64,000 bases of DNA, from contig JBASRE010000004.1 in assembly GCA_049273695.1 (NCBI GenBank), positions 199,205-263,204 on the forward strand, written 5' to 3'. This stretch comes from UBA11740 sp049273695. GTDB lineage: Bacteria > Acidobacteriota > Blastocatellia > Pyrinomonadales > Pyrinomonadaceae. Under the pieces are notes generated by a model, which saw only the letters and a program-made list of their open reading frames with translations, was not told the DNA's origin and did not search any database. Shown here piece after piece: positions 41,340 to 54,000 of this stretch. The position numbers and the translations under genes are program-made. Within the stretch, counting starts at the first letter, position 1. Every line of letters begins with the position of its first letter.

Positions 41340-42028
41340 GCTAGTGAGCCGTGCGTTGAGCGTAGTGAGCGGTCATCGCCACGCGAGTGACGGATAATAC
41401 ATCAGGAGCCTGAGCAGAGCGCAGTCGGGGCAGCTGCTGATATCACCGTCGGCCGCGCGGACTTAATCCGAATTATATTGGAAGCGAAGTCCGGGCCTTG
41501 AAGGAAAATTTCTGGCAAGACCTTTCGGGTAAGCGTGAGAAGGCTGCGCCCGACTCGAAAAACGAGCGCGTGAAGCGCGCAGCGTCGCCGACTCCGCCTC
41601 GCGTTTGAGTCCGCTGTACCAGAAGTCCGGCACGTTCTTCTCCAGCTATGTGTGTTACCGCACGGATGAGCCCGAGTCGTCAGTGATATAAGCCCACCGC
41701 TGAGGAAAGACTAAACATGGAAGGATCATTGCAAACTCTATTGACTTTTCGCGCCATTCCGCACTACTCTCCGCAACATTCATATTGTTTGTGGTCAACT
41801 GGCCCGCCTGTGACGGTGCCCGTTGACGTTGGTTTTTTAGTAGTCTCAGTTGTGTCGCATTGCGGCGAAGTGGCAAGCGCGAAGTGCAAGCGTCAGCGTT
41901 ATCGGCCTTAGCTCTTATCTCTTAGCCCTTAGCCATTAGTGGAGAACAAGCGGTAGCATTCGTCACGTAGGTTCCTGCCTACTGCCTGCTTACTGCCTTC
42001 TGGATTTAAGAGGAGTTCGCCCGCAAGG
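41340..42028. other. Intergenic region upstream of the giant gene
   Basis: About 690 bp between divergent mutS and the giant secreted-protein gene. I see no supported gene; short open frames here lack family motifs and ribosome sites. A possible promoter is TTGACT (41741) with TACTCT (41765), spacing 18. Repeats of the CTTAGCTCTTATCTCTTAGC kind occur near 41908, and CCTGCCTACTGCCTGCTTAC near 41975, just before AGGAG at 42011. Confidence 0.5.
41975..42000. repeat. Left copy of ACTGCC-type repeat flanking the giant gene
   Basis: CCTGCCTACTGCCTGCTTAC followed by TGCCTT is made of ACTGCC units. Its inverse, with GGCAGT units, follows the stop codon of the giant gene at 59268-59301, so the 17-kb gene is bracketed by inverted copies. 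Confidence 0.6.
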
Positions 42029-45000
42029 ATGTCCCACACGCCCTACGGCCCACGCGCGATGACCAGAGCCAAGCGCCAACAGCAAAGCGCACGCTTGTTG
42101 TTTGCCCTTCGCTCTGCACCTTTAGCTGCCCTGGCTCTGCTCGCCGTCCTTTGCGCGTTGCCGTTTATCGCGCGCACTGAGGCAGCACCTACGAGCTCAG
42201 CATTCAATACTCATCACTCATCATCGAGTAGTCGCTATTCGGGGCTCGGCGACAATTCCGACATCTACACAAAGATTCTGACGAGTAGAAACAGAAGCGC
42301 CCGCTATTTGAGTCCGCATACACCGATGTTCGCAGGAGAAACGCTTTATGATTCTTTTGCGGACGGGGATTTCACTGCTAATCCGGTCTGGGGAGGCAAT
42401 ACAGGGAATTGGGCAATTCAGGCGAATAGTGATGTTGCGGCAGGGGCCACCGGATCAAACACGTTGAGGTTGGCTGCTCCCGCTGTTTCCCAGACTGACT
42501 ATTTAAGCAGCCAAATTGCCTCGTGGGCCGACAGCCAGGAATGGGGAGTGTTCATTGGGCGACGAGCACAGGCTCTTACCGCAGCAAACCAGTCGCATTT
42601 CTGGCTATATGCAAATGAGTCAACCTTGAATAATGCAACGGTTGATGGATACCGCTTAGCAATCGGTGATGATTCGGGCGCCGATGAGATCAGGCTTGAA
42701 TATGTCGTAAACGGGGCCCTTAGTGCTACGGTCCTCACTTCTTCTGGCAGTGTTCCAAATGGACTTACGGACATTGGGTTTTTAGTTAGAGTTACCAGAA
42801 ATTCGTCAGGGATATTCCAGATATTTACGTCTACGCTTCCGACCGCGAACGGTACCGGGGCAATTGCATCAGATATTCCCAATTCGACAAACGCGAACAT
42901 AAATCAGGGAATAGCACAGCACACTACAATTGTCCCGGCGGCCAATGGCTATGTTGGCGTGGCGGCACTTCATTCAACTGGAGCAAATGCCATAGTTGGA
43001 GCCGAATTCGATCAGGTGTATTTCACGGCAACCGTTGCGCCGCCTTCGATACAAAAGCTATTTCAACATTCGTCTATCGTTGTCGGCGGCTCGACGATGA
43101 TGACGCTTTCGGTCGTCAATCCAAATTTCGTGACGACTCTTACCGGTATCGCGTTTAGCGATACATTGCCGACTGGACTGGCATTTAACGGCGATTTCTC
43201 GGCACCTATCTGCGGCGGCACGATCTCAGTAAGCGGTGCGACTATCAGCCTGACAGGTGGTACGGAAGCCCCGACCAGCGGCGATTGCAATATCGCGCTG
43301 CCGGTAAACGCGAATGGCGCAGCCACTGGCCTGCTTACAAACACCACGAGCGCCGTAACTTCAACCAACGGCGGCACCGGCAACAGCGCCTCAGCGCAAA
43401 TCACCGTCAACTTGCCTCCGCCGAAGTACCGTTCCCGTCAAAGCGGCGCTTGGAACGATTTCACCTCCTGGCAGGTCGATTCAGGCAGCGGATTCGTCGA
43501 TGCCGTCAGCGGCCAGACACCAACCAGCGCCGACGACACAATCACGATTCAAAACGGCCACACCGTTAGTGTCACCGCCAACGTCAACGCCGACCAGGTC
43601 ACCGTAGAATTGGGCGCGAATCTCTCGGTCATATCAGGGACTACGCTGACGATCGATGACGGAACGGGAACCGACCTCGACGTTAACGGCATCACTGAAG
43701 TCAATGGCACTGCCGTCATAAGCGGCGCCGGTTTGTTTAGTTTGAACTCTGGCGCAACCTTGACAATCGGAGACGCGAACGGCATCAGCACCGCCGCGTG
43801 CGGAACGGGCAGCACGTGCGGCAGCATTCGCACCGTGACGCGTAGCTTCTCAGGCACGGCGAACTACAACTACAACAATGGTAGCGCGCAGGCGACCGGC
43901 AATGCGCTGACTTCCGTCAACAACCTCAGTGTACAGAGCGGCACTGTCTTGTCGCTCACGACGGGTGTCACGGTCAACGGAACCTTCAACGTAAATACCG
44001 GCACGACGCTCCACACCGGCATAAACACTCTTTCGGGCGCTGGTGTGTTCAATCTTTTCTCAGGCGCGACGCTCGGCATTGGCAGCGCGGCCGGCATCAC
44101 TTCATCTGGCGGCACCGGCAATGTTCAGACAGCGACGCGAAACTTCAATACCGGCGCGACCTACAACTACAACGGCAGCACGAACCAATCAGTTGGAAAT
44201 GGTCTCCCTGCGACGGTTGCGAACCTGACCATCTCCAACACCGGTACTATCGGCAATAACACTGTCACCGGCAATCCAGGGCAAGCGGTAACCGGATCGT
44301 TGAATTTGGTCAGTGGAGTCTACGCGAGCGCAAGCGACTATCACCACGTGGTGATTAATTCCAGCGGCACGTTGTCGATTTCGAATCCGATCACCGTCAG
44401 CGGTGACTGGACGAACAACGGCACATTCACGAACAACGGTTTCGGTGTGACCTTTGACGGCACCGGCGCACAGACAATTACGACGGGCGGCACGGTGGCG
44501 GGCAAGACCTTCGCCGGATTCACGGTCAACAAGAGTTCAGGCACGGCAACTCTGGCAGGTGACCTCCGCGCGCTGACGGTCACGATTACTGCAGGGACGT
44601 TTAATCAAGGCGCATCGTTCAGCGTGCAAACCACCGCCGGAGGCGCGGTCGCCTCGGTGGGAACAAACGGAATTTGGGAGAACTTCGGCACCGGCGACCT
44701 CACGCTTTCCGGCAATATTTCGAACGCGGGCACGATTAGCTTCAACGGCAACGGCACGGCCTGTAACGAGCTGGCGACCAACGATATATCGATCAGTTCG
44801 ACGGGAGGGGCACGAACCTGGTCAGGCACCGGCACCTTCTCAATGACTGACGTGACGGTGGCCAATCAAAGCTCGGCCTCGCCTTTGCCGCCTATCGCAA
44901 TCCTGGTCAACAGCGGAACTGACGGCGGTGGTAACACCGGCTGGGTGTTTGTCGATCAGTGCACGGCGGGAACCTACACCTGGATTGGCGGCACGCTTGG

Positions 45001-48000
45001 CGCGAACACTGATTGGCAGGTAAGCACGAATTGGAACCCGGCGCGTGCGACTCCAGCAGCAGGCGACGTTCTGATCTTCGACGGCGCTTCGACGCCCGCG
45101 CCGATAGTGACGAACGTGCCGACGCAAACGATCTCGTCGCTGCAACTGAAGAACAGTGCCAACGCGGTGCAGCTGAACGCCGCCGCGCTTGGGCCGCATA
45201 CTTTGACGATCACAGGGAACGCGGGCCTTGATGTGCAGGCGGTAAGCCGGCTTGAACTGGTGGGCAGCACCGGTCTGACGATAGCAGTGACTACCGGTTC
45301 GGCTTCGACGATCAATGGTCAGATGGCGCTGGCCGGCGGGCCGCATCAACTGACTGGCGCGAACGCTGGTCAGATTGTTTTCGCGAGCGGTTCGATCTTC
45401 ACGGCCAGCACCGGTTTTACCGGCCATCCCTTCGGCCAGGGCACGGACGGTTCGGTCATCTTCCAGAGCGGCGCTTCAGCCTTCTTCAATGCCGGCAGCG
45501 ATCCATTCGGTGGTAGCGGCAACGAAATTGTCACGTTCAATCTGGGCAGCAATCAGGAGTTCTCCGCGTCAACTGCGTTTGATTCCAACGGCCGAACTTA
45601 CGGAAACCTGACGCTCACCGGCGCCACGACCTTCAACGGTTCAGGGGCCAACCCACTGACGGTGACCGGCAACTTCGCGCTGGGCAGCAGCACCACGGTC
45701 ATCCTGTCGGGCACAGCCGGCGGCGACATGGTCGTCAACGGAAACTTCACCGACGGCAACACGTTAGCAAGTGCGTTCCAGAGTAACGGCCGGATCGTCA
45801 CGTTCTCAGGTGGCAGCTCGACGCAGACGATTTCGAAGGCCGGCGTTATCGGCGAAATATTCGCTCACCTAAGAATCTTAAAGACCGGCGGCTCAGTGAA
45901 GCTTCTGAGCGAGATCAACGTTAACGGCTCGATAACTTTTGCCGGCGTGGCGGGCAATGCCGTCGATGTCCTCGAGATGAACGGCAAGGGAGTTTCATTG
46001 CCGGGGACGCTCAGCTCCGTTCCGGACGCTAACTCAGGATTCAAAGGCGATCAGATCGGTGCGTCGCTGTTTATCGGGGGCAGCGTCAATCCGCTCGGCA
46101 ACCCAATCCACTTTGTCAGTGGCGGCGAATTCCTGAATCTGTTCTTTGTGGATCGGGCCAGCGGTGTGTCGGTTGATACCAACCTGACCATCGGGCATCC
46201 GACCACCACGCCAAACGGCAATCTGACGCTAACGAATGGCGTTCTCGACATGGGCGCAAACACGCTCACGTTGAATCCGAATGCGACCCTCAGCCGCACA
46301 ACCGGTTATGTCAGCGGGAATCTGAAGAAGAATTTCGGCGCGACCGGCGCTTTCAACTTCGCCGTCGGCACCGCGAATGGTTACTCGCCGGTGGGCGTGA
46401 ATGTTACGGCGGGCACAGGCGATCTAACCGTAAAGGCCGTCCAGGGCCCGCAGCCGAATATCACCGGCGCGAATGCTTTGCAGCGTTACTGGACGCTGAA
46501 CGGGACCGGGATCACCGCCGACCTAACGTTCAATTACCTGGATCCGACAGACATTCCGGGAACTGCAAACGAGAGCCTGTTCGTGATCTTTAAGTATGAC
46601 GGCTCGTTCAGCACTCCCGGCGGGACCGTTAACACCGGCGCAAACACCGCGACAATTAATGGCGTTTCGTCATTCTCTGACTGGACACTGGCTGAAGCCG
46701 CAGCGGTGCAGGAAGGCGCGCTGGAATTCTCTTCGGCGACTTACACTGAGGCAGAAAACGTCGGCGGTGGAACCGTGACCATCACGGTCAACCGAACCGG
46801 CGGCAGTGACGGCGCCGTCAGTGTTGATTACGCGACGGTGGTGGGTGGAACCGCTACCGGCGGCGCGACATGCGTCGGCGCGCCCACTTTCACCGATTAC
46901 CTGGATGCGTCGGGCACGCTCAACTTTGCGGACAACGAAACTTCAAAGACCTTTACGATCACGCTTTGCAACGACATTGCCTTTGAACCGAACGACACAG
47001 TCAATCTCGCATTGTCGAACCCGCAAGGTGGAGCAACGCTGGGAGCGCAAAATACTTCGGTCTTGAATATCACCAGCGAAGATGCCGCACCGACAATCTC
47101 GATCAACGACGTAACGGCGGCTGAAGGCAACGCGGGCACGACTAACTTCACATTCAACATCTTCCGCGTCGGCAGTCCATCGCAGGATCCCATTAACATC
47201 GCCTACCACACGGTTGACGTTGGCGCAGTCGCACCCGGCGACTACTCCGCCGTCGCTGCCGGAAACACCAGTATCGCGGCGTTCGGCCCGTCGGTGAACA
47301 TCACGATCAGCGTCAACGGCGACACCGATTTTGAGCCGGATGAAACCTTCAACGTAGTTCTTGACAGTGTTTCAGTAGGCACGATTGGTGACGGCACAGG
47401 CGTGGGGACGATTACGAACGACGATGCCGCGCCGACACCTGATGTGAGTGTCGCTCTCTTTGGAGCCGCCTCAGTTGCTGAAAATAGCGGAACGCCGCTG
47501 GTTTATCGGTTCACGCGCACAGACAGCTCCTCGGCTATCACCGTGAACTTTGCCGCCACAGGCACGGCCGACCCGAACAATGATTACGCCGTGACCGGTA
47601 CGGATGTGTCGTTCACACCGGGGACCGCGAGCGGCACGATAGATTTCGGCGTCGGGGAATCGCAAAAAGATGTCTCGGTAACGCCATCTGATGATGGCGA
47701 CGACGAGCCTGATGAGACGGTAATACTCACCGTCGCCTCCGGCACGGGATACAACGTCGGCACACCCGCTAGCGATACCGGCACGATTACGGATGACGAC
47801 GTTACCTGTCCGACGACGCTCGAGGTGAATGATGCCGGAGACGGCACTGATTTCAATCCGGGCGACGGAATCTGCGAGACGGCCGCCGGCAATGGTATGT
47901 GCACACTGCGCGCCGCGATCATGGAAGTTAACGCGCTGACTACCTGCACCAGCTCGATCACGATTACCTTCAATATCGGCGGCTCAGGCGTGCAAACGAT

Positions 48001-51000
48001 TCAGCCGGCGTCGGCGTTGCCGGTAATCACGCAGCCCGTCTTTATCGATGGATACAGCCAGCCCGGCTCGTCCATGAACACGCTGGCCGCGGGTAACGAC
48101 GCGGTTATTAACATTGAGCTCGACGGCACGAACGCGGGCAGCGCCTTCATTCCTGGACTCGTGCTCGGCGGCGGGTCGAGTGGCGTGCAGGGTCTGATCA
48201 TTAATCGATTCAGCGGCCAGGGCATTCACATTCCGCCCGGCAGCGATAACAACGCCATTATCGGCAACTTTATCGGTACTGATGCCACCGGCCTCGCTGA
48301 TGCCGGCAATGCGCTTGATGGTGTGTTTATCGAAGGCTCAACGAATGAAGTTGGCTGTGAGGTCGAAGGCGAGCGAAACGTCATTTCCGGTAACGACGGC
48401 CACGGTGTTCAGATCTCAGGTTCACCCGCGCAGTTTAATGTTGTTTCCGGTAACTACATCGGTACAGACAAGAACGGCACGGCCGCGGTGCCCAACTCGA
48501 ATGTAGGTCTGATGGTGATCCAGGGTTCGTTCAACCTAATCGGCAGCACGGATCCTATCGGGCGCAATGTGATCTCAGGCAACAACAATAGCGGCGTCCA
48601 ATTGCATCAGGATGGCAATGGAAACGGCGGCTCTGACAACGTCGTCATCGGCAACTACATAGGCGTCGATGTGACGGGCGCGACCGCGCTGCCTAATACG
48701 GGCACGGGACTTAATGTCTTCGGTAAGAACAACCAGATCGGCGGCACGATTGCCGGCAGTCGCAATGTGATCTCGGGCAACGGCCTCTGGGGTATGCGGA
48801 TGGTCGGCGGCGTAATCGATCTGAACGATGGAGTCAGCGGCAATATCGTTCAGGGCAACTACATCGGCGTGGCGGCTGACGGCACCACGGCGATGGGGAA
48901 CGGCTGGGCCGGGATAGATCTCTCGAATGCTTCGACGAGCACGATCGGTGGACTCAATCCAGGCGAAGCAAACGTGATCGCCAATAATGGAAACGCAGCG
49001 GGCGCCGTATCCAAAGACGGCATTTCCATAACGAAGGCAGCCGGCCCGGCACCAGCCAATCAAAATTTGATTCGCGGCAATTCCATCTACAACAACGGCC
49101 AACTGGGAATCGATTTAGTGGGGGGAACTGAGAGTGGCTCCGGTGTAACCACCAACGACGTGGGCGATGGCGATACCGGTCCGAACGATCTGCAGAACTT
49201 CCCGGTGATCACGTCGGCAACCGTAGGCTCAACCACGGTGAGCGGTACCATCGACAGCGTTGCGGGGAATGACACAATCGATATCTACCTCAACACTGGT
49301 TGTGACCCCAGCGGGAATGGTGAAGGCCAGACTTGGCTGGCTTCGGGCTCCGCCTCTGGCGGCACGTTTACGATTACCGTGCCGACCATTACTGCCGGTC
49401 AGATATTTACTGCCACGGCGACCGACGCCGCCACAAACACGAGTGAGTTCTCCGCGTGCTTCACGGCCGCCGCCGCCACCGCGCCTGAGATCGATGTAAA
49501 GGGTAACGGCATTTCGATTGCCGACGGCGATAACAGTCCAAGCCTCGCCGACGGAACCGACTTTGGCAGCTTCCCATCGAGTCATACGTTCACGATCGAC
49601 AATCTCGGCAGCTCAGATCTGACGCTGAGCGGAACTCCGTTCGTCCAGATTACGGGCGCGAATCCGAGTGACTTCATCGTGACTTCGCAGCCCAGTTCAC
49701 CGGTGGGAGCGAGCGGCTCAACCTCATTCACCATTTTCGCGGGCGCCAGTGCGCCGGGTACGCGCACGGCAACTGTGTCGATCGCGAATGACGACAGCGA
49801 CGAGAATCCCTATACCTTCGACATTCAGATTTTGGGTCTTAGTGTGCTGACGGTTACGCCGGCAACGACGCCGACCGCGGCTGACAATGACTACACGCGC
49901 ATTAATAACGCCGTGCAGGCCTCGTTCTCCGGACAAACCATCAAACTACTGGGCACGTTCAACTGGACTGAAGCCAACGCGGCAGCGAGTTGGGCGCTCG
50001 GTAGTGACGGCCTGACCGGCGGTGCTAACTCAGACGACGATTACGGCATCACGCCGCCGGCGGGCCTGAACAACGTGACATTCACGGCGGACAATCTCGG
50101 CGACGGTTCGATTCAGGGGCCGGGAGATCTGGCCGGCGTAAATCTTGAAGGCGTGTTCTCGTTCTTCCGCGGCCAGAACCAGAATTGGACGATCTCGAAT
50201 ATCCGGTTCCTCGATTTCGATCTGTCGATTGGCATGTTCGCAATCGCGACCACGGACTTCAACAACACGAACATTTCAAACAACTACATCCGGATGGCGC
50301 GCGACCTGAACGCGACCGTGGCGCCGGCCGATGTCAATCAAAACATCGCGATCCACTTCTCGTTCGGCGCGAACCAGACTATTTCGGGTAATACGATCGA
50401 GATTCAGGGCGATGGCATAAGCGCGGGCGCAAACTTCGCCAGCGACGTCGGCATGCAGAGCAACACGAGCGGCGGCGCGGTCTATGACGGCCTGCAAATC
50501 ACCAACAACATCGTGCGCGTATTGAACGCGCAGGATGCCGCGAATCCGCAAGTCGTGCTCGGCATTTGGGAAAATGGACACGCGCACACAAGCGACATCA
50601 CAGTCAGCGGCAATCAGTTCCTCAATCCGGCTGCTGGAAATAATCCCGCGACGAACTTGCAGCGCGCCTTCCGCGTCACTTCGCATTCTTCGGCGACGAC
50701 GACGGTCACTTATTCAGGCAACTCAATCAGCGGCGCGAACATTGGCTTCCAATGGCTGGCCGCCACGAACTTTAGCGGCAATCAACCGGTCATCGTTGAA
50801 GGCAACACGATCACGAACAATGGCACGGGCTTGCTGGTGCAGAGCCAGGGCTTGGCGAATATCAGGTTCAATCGCATCGTCGGCAATACGACCGGGCTGA
50901 ATAATATCGATGGCATCGTCACGGCTGAGAATAATTGGTGGGGTTGCAACACCGGGCCGGGCACTGCGGGCTGCGACAGCGTTACGGGTACAGCCGACTT

Positions 51001-54000
51001 CGATCCGTGGGTCGTTCTGCTGGTGAGCGCTTCGCCCAGTTCGATTACCCCCGGCGGCACTTCGACAGTTACGGCCGACATGACGAGGAACAGTGCGGTC
51101 GGCAATCCGGCGCACGGTGGGGCGGCCACGCTGCCATTGCCTGACGCTGCTTTCAGCGCGACCAATGGCACGATGTTGCCGACGACTAACTCGTTTAGCT
51201 CCGGTCTGGCCACGTCTACGTTCACTTCGACGAACAGCTCGAATGGCTCCGCGTGCGTAGACGTCGATAATCAGCAGACGTGTACGACGATTACGGTCAC
51301 CGCGCCGTCGTTCAGCGTCAACGACGTAACGATGGCGGAAGGGAACGGCGGGCCGGGCAGCACTTCGTTCATCTTCACCATCACCAAGACCGGTGCGACC
51401 GCCCTCAACGCCAGCGTCAATTACGAAACCGTGGACGGAACGGCAGTGTCGCCGACGGACTTCACCGCGATCCCGGTGACCAATGTGACGTTCCTTCCGT
51501 CCGAGACGACCAAGCAGGTGACTGTGTTCGTCAACGGCGAGCTCGCGGTTGAGCCTGACGAGACGTTTACTCTGCAACTTTCCAATGCGTCCGGCGCTAC
51601 GATCGGCGATGCAAGCGGGCTTGGCACTATTCAGAACGACGATGCCTGTCCGCCCCAGGCGACGGTTTATGTGGACGACAACTTTGCGAACCCGACGGTC
51701 GGAGAAGATCCTGACGGCGGCGGACCGGCGACAAACTTCGGGTGCGACTCGTTCGCCACCATTCAGGGTGGCGTCGACGGTGTCGCGCCTGGCGGAACCG
51801 TCATTGTTAACGCCGGCACGTACAATGAAGATGTAAACGTGCATAAGGCCGGAGTGAGCGTTCTCGGCGCGGGCGCTGGTTCGGTGAGTGTGATCGGACC
51901 GATCGGCGGCGCCGGCGCGACATTCCAGATCACCGCAAGTAACGTCACCCTTGCGGGCATGACAATTACGCGCGCGGGCAACAACACCACCGATTGGAAC
52001 AATCCAGGTCTGAATTCGGTAGGCGTGGCAATTCAGGGTCTGTCCATTACCGGCGCACTCATTCGCGATAACGTCATCACCGGCAATCGAACCGGCATCG
52101 ACATCAATAACAGCGGCGGCCACACCGTCCGGAATAACGTGATCGACTTCAACCGGACGGGATTGATCTTCCGTAATCAGACTGACCAGATGACGGTGAT
52201 TGAGAACTTCATCACCAACAACTGGACTGTCGGTGTCCTGTTCCTCGATGCCAGTGGCGGCACGAACAGTCCGGTGCAGACATCACTCCACTCGACTTAC
52301 TCGAACAACAGCATCAGCGCTAACTGGTACGGGCAGATCGTTGATCGCCAGACGGGTGGATCTCTCCCGCCGCCGGCAACGACAAACTACAAGAACTTCC
52401 GCGGCAACTGGTTCGGGACCACGTCGCCGGTCGTCACGACCGCTAACAGTGCTGAACCTGGCTACGCGGCGCAGATTCCGGTGGCTTATGGCGGCACGGC
52501 CACGCCTCCGGGAGGTCAGCCCGACATTGCCGGTCCCGCCTCGGCTAACTTCCAGTACACGCCCTTCCTGCTGAGCGGCACTGACACCAATGTCGAGACA
52601 GTGCCCGGCCGTGGCACCAACGGCTTCCAGGGAGTCGCGAACACTGTGGTTGTCTCGTATGTCACCCCGAACGGCTGGTTCTTCTTTGATGACCTCCCTG
52701 GCACTGGAACGGGATCGGGTGGGTTTGAGATTGGCCCTGCGACACCGCCACTCGGAAACGGCAGTGCGTTCCTCACGGTGGACTCGCAGGGACGCCATGC
52801 CCTGGGCGTCTTCAATTACAACGGAACGCGCGCGGACGACCTGCTGGCTCTGCTCTACCAGAGCTATCAGAACAACAACGCGAATACCGTCGTCGCGAAT
52901 TCGCTACAGTTCGACATCGACTACGACCTCAATGACGCGGCGACCGCCTACTCGGGGCGCCTGGTCTTTGAGCCGTACCTGTCCCCGGCGCAGGGCGCTG
53001 TGGCACAGAACGTCTGGCAGAATTGGGACGCGCGAGGCGGCATGTGGTACGGGACGCGAACGACTGTAACGGTCAACAACGTTGCAGGCGTCACCCAGCC
53101 ATGTCAGCCGGCGTCGCCTTGCACCTGGGCGCAGGTGCTCTCGCTCTTCCCGAACGCCGGCGTGCGCAACGCGGCCGGCAGTGCCGTGCTCTTTAAGGCT
53201 GGCGGACCGTGGGCGCCGGGCTTTGACGGCAACGTCGACAACTTCCGGCTGCAACATAACGGCGCGCTCGTGACCTACGACTTTGAGCCGGGCCCGCAGC
53301 TCTCTATCAATGATGTGACCCAAGTTGAAACCAACGCGGGCACGACGGCCTTTACCTTCAACGTCACGCTCACTGAATCGAGCAGTCAAACGATTACGGT
53401 GAACTACCAAACCGCCGATGATTCAGCTACGACTAGCGACCTGGATTACGTGGCAGTACCCTCGACCGGTATCACCTTCAACCCGGGCGAGACTTCTAAG
53501 CCGGTAACGGTGTTCGTCAACGGCGATACCAAGTTTGAACTTAACGACCAGTTCTTCGTCAATCTTTCGGGCCCAGTGAATGCAAGCATTCTGGACGGCC
53601 AGGGCGTCGGCACGATTACTAATGACGACACGCAGCCGACGATCTCGATCGACGACGTCACGGCGTTTGAAGGGGACAGCGGAACCACGAACTTCAATTT
53701 CACGGTTAGCCTGTCCAACCCATCTTATCTGCCGGTTACCGTGACCGCGGAGACCGCGAACGGCACGGCGACGACTGCCGATTCAGACTACAACGGCGTT
53801 GCCCCAACTATCGTAACCATCTCGGCTAACACGACTACTCAGACGTTCCAGGTGCAGGTCAACGGCGACACGAAATTCGAGCTCGACGAAACCTTCTTCG
53901 TGAATCTGAGTCTGCCGTCGAACGCGACGATCGCTGACCCGCAGGGTATGGGCACGATCACGAACGATGACGCGGCGCCCACTATTTCGATAAATGACTT

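Noticed and set aside
41520..41700. Short protein-like frames (for example ENFWQDLSGKREKAAPDS)
   Set aside because: Fragments of 30-50 codons in two frames with no start signal or family; could be a decayed gene but evidence is too thin.
41717..41911. 64-codon plus-strand frame before the giant gene
   Set aside because: No ribosome site, no motif, and it spans the likely promoter region.
48240..49080. Regularly spaced repeats resembling a CRISPR or tandem array
   Set aside because: They encode GNYIGTD-type rungs of a beta-helix; repeats are diverged, in frame and coding, with no unique spacers.
50723..52123. 466-codon open frame on the minus strand
   Set aside because: It lies wholly antisense to the giant gene, is Arg/Val/Ala-rich without motifs, and arises from GC-biased third positions opposite a real reading frame.
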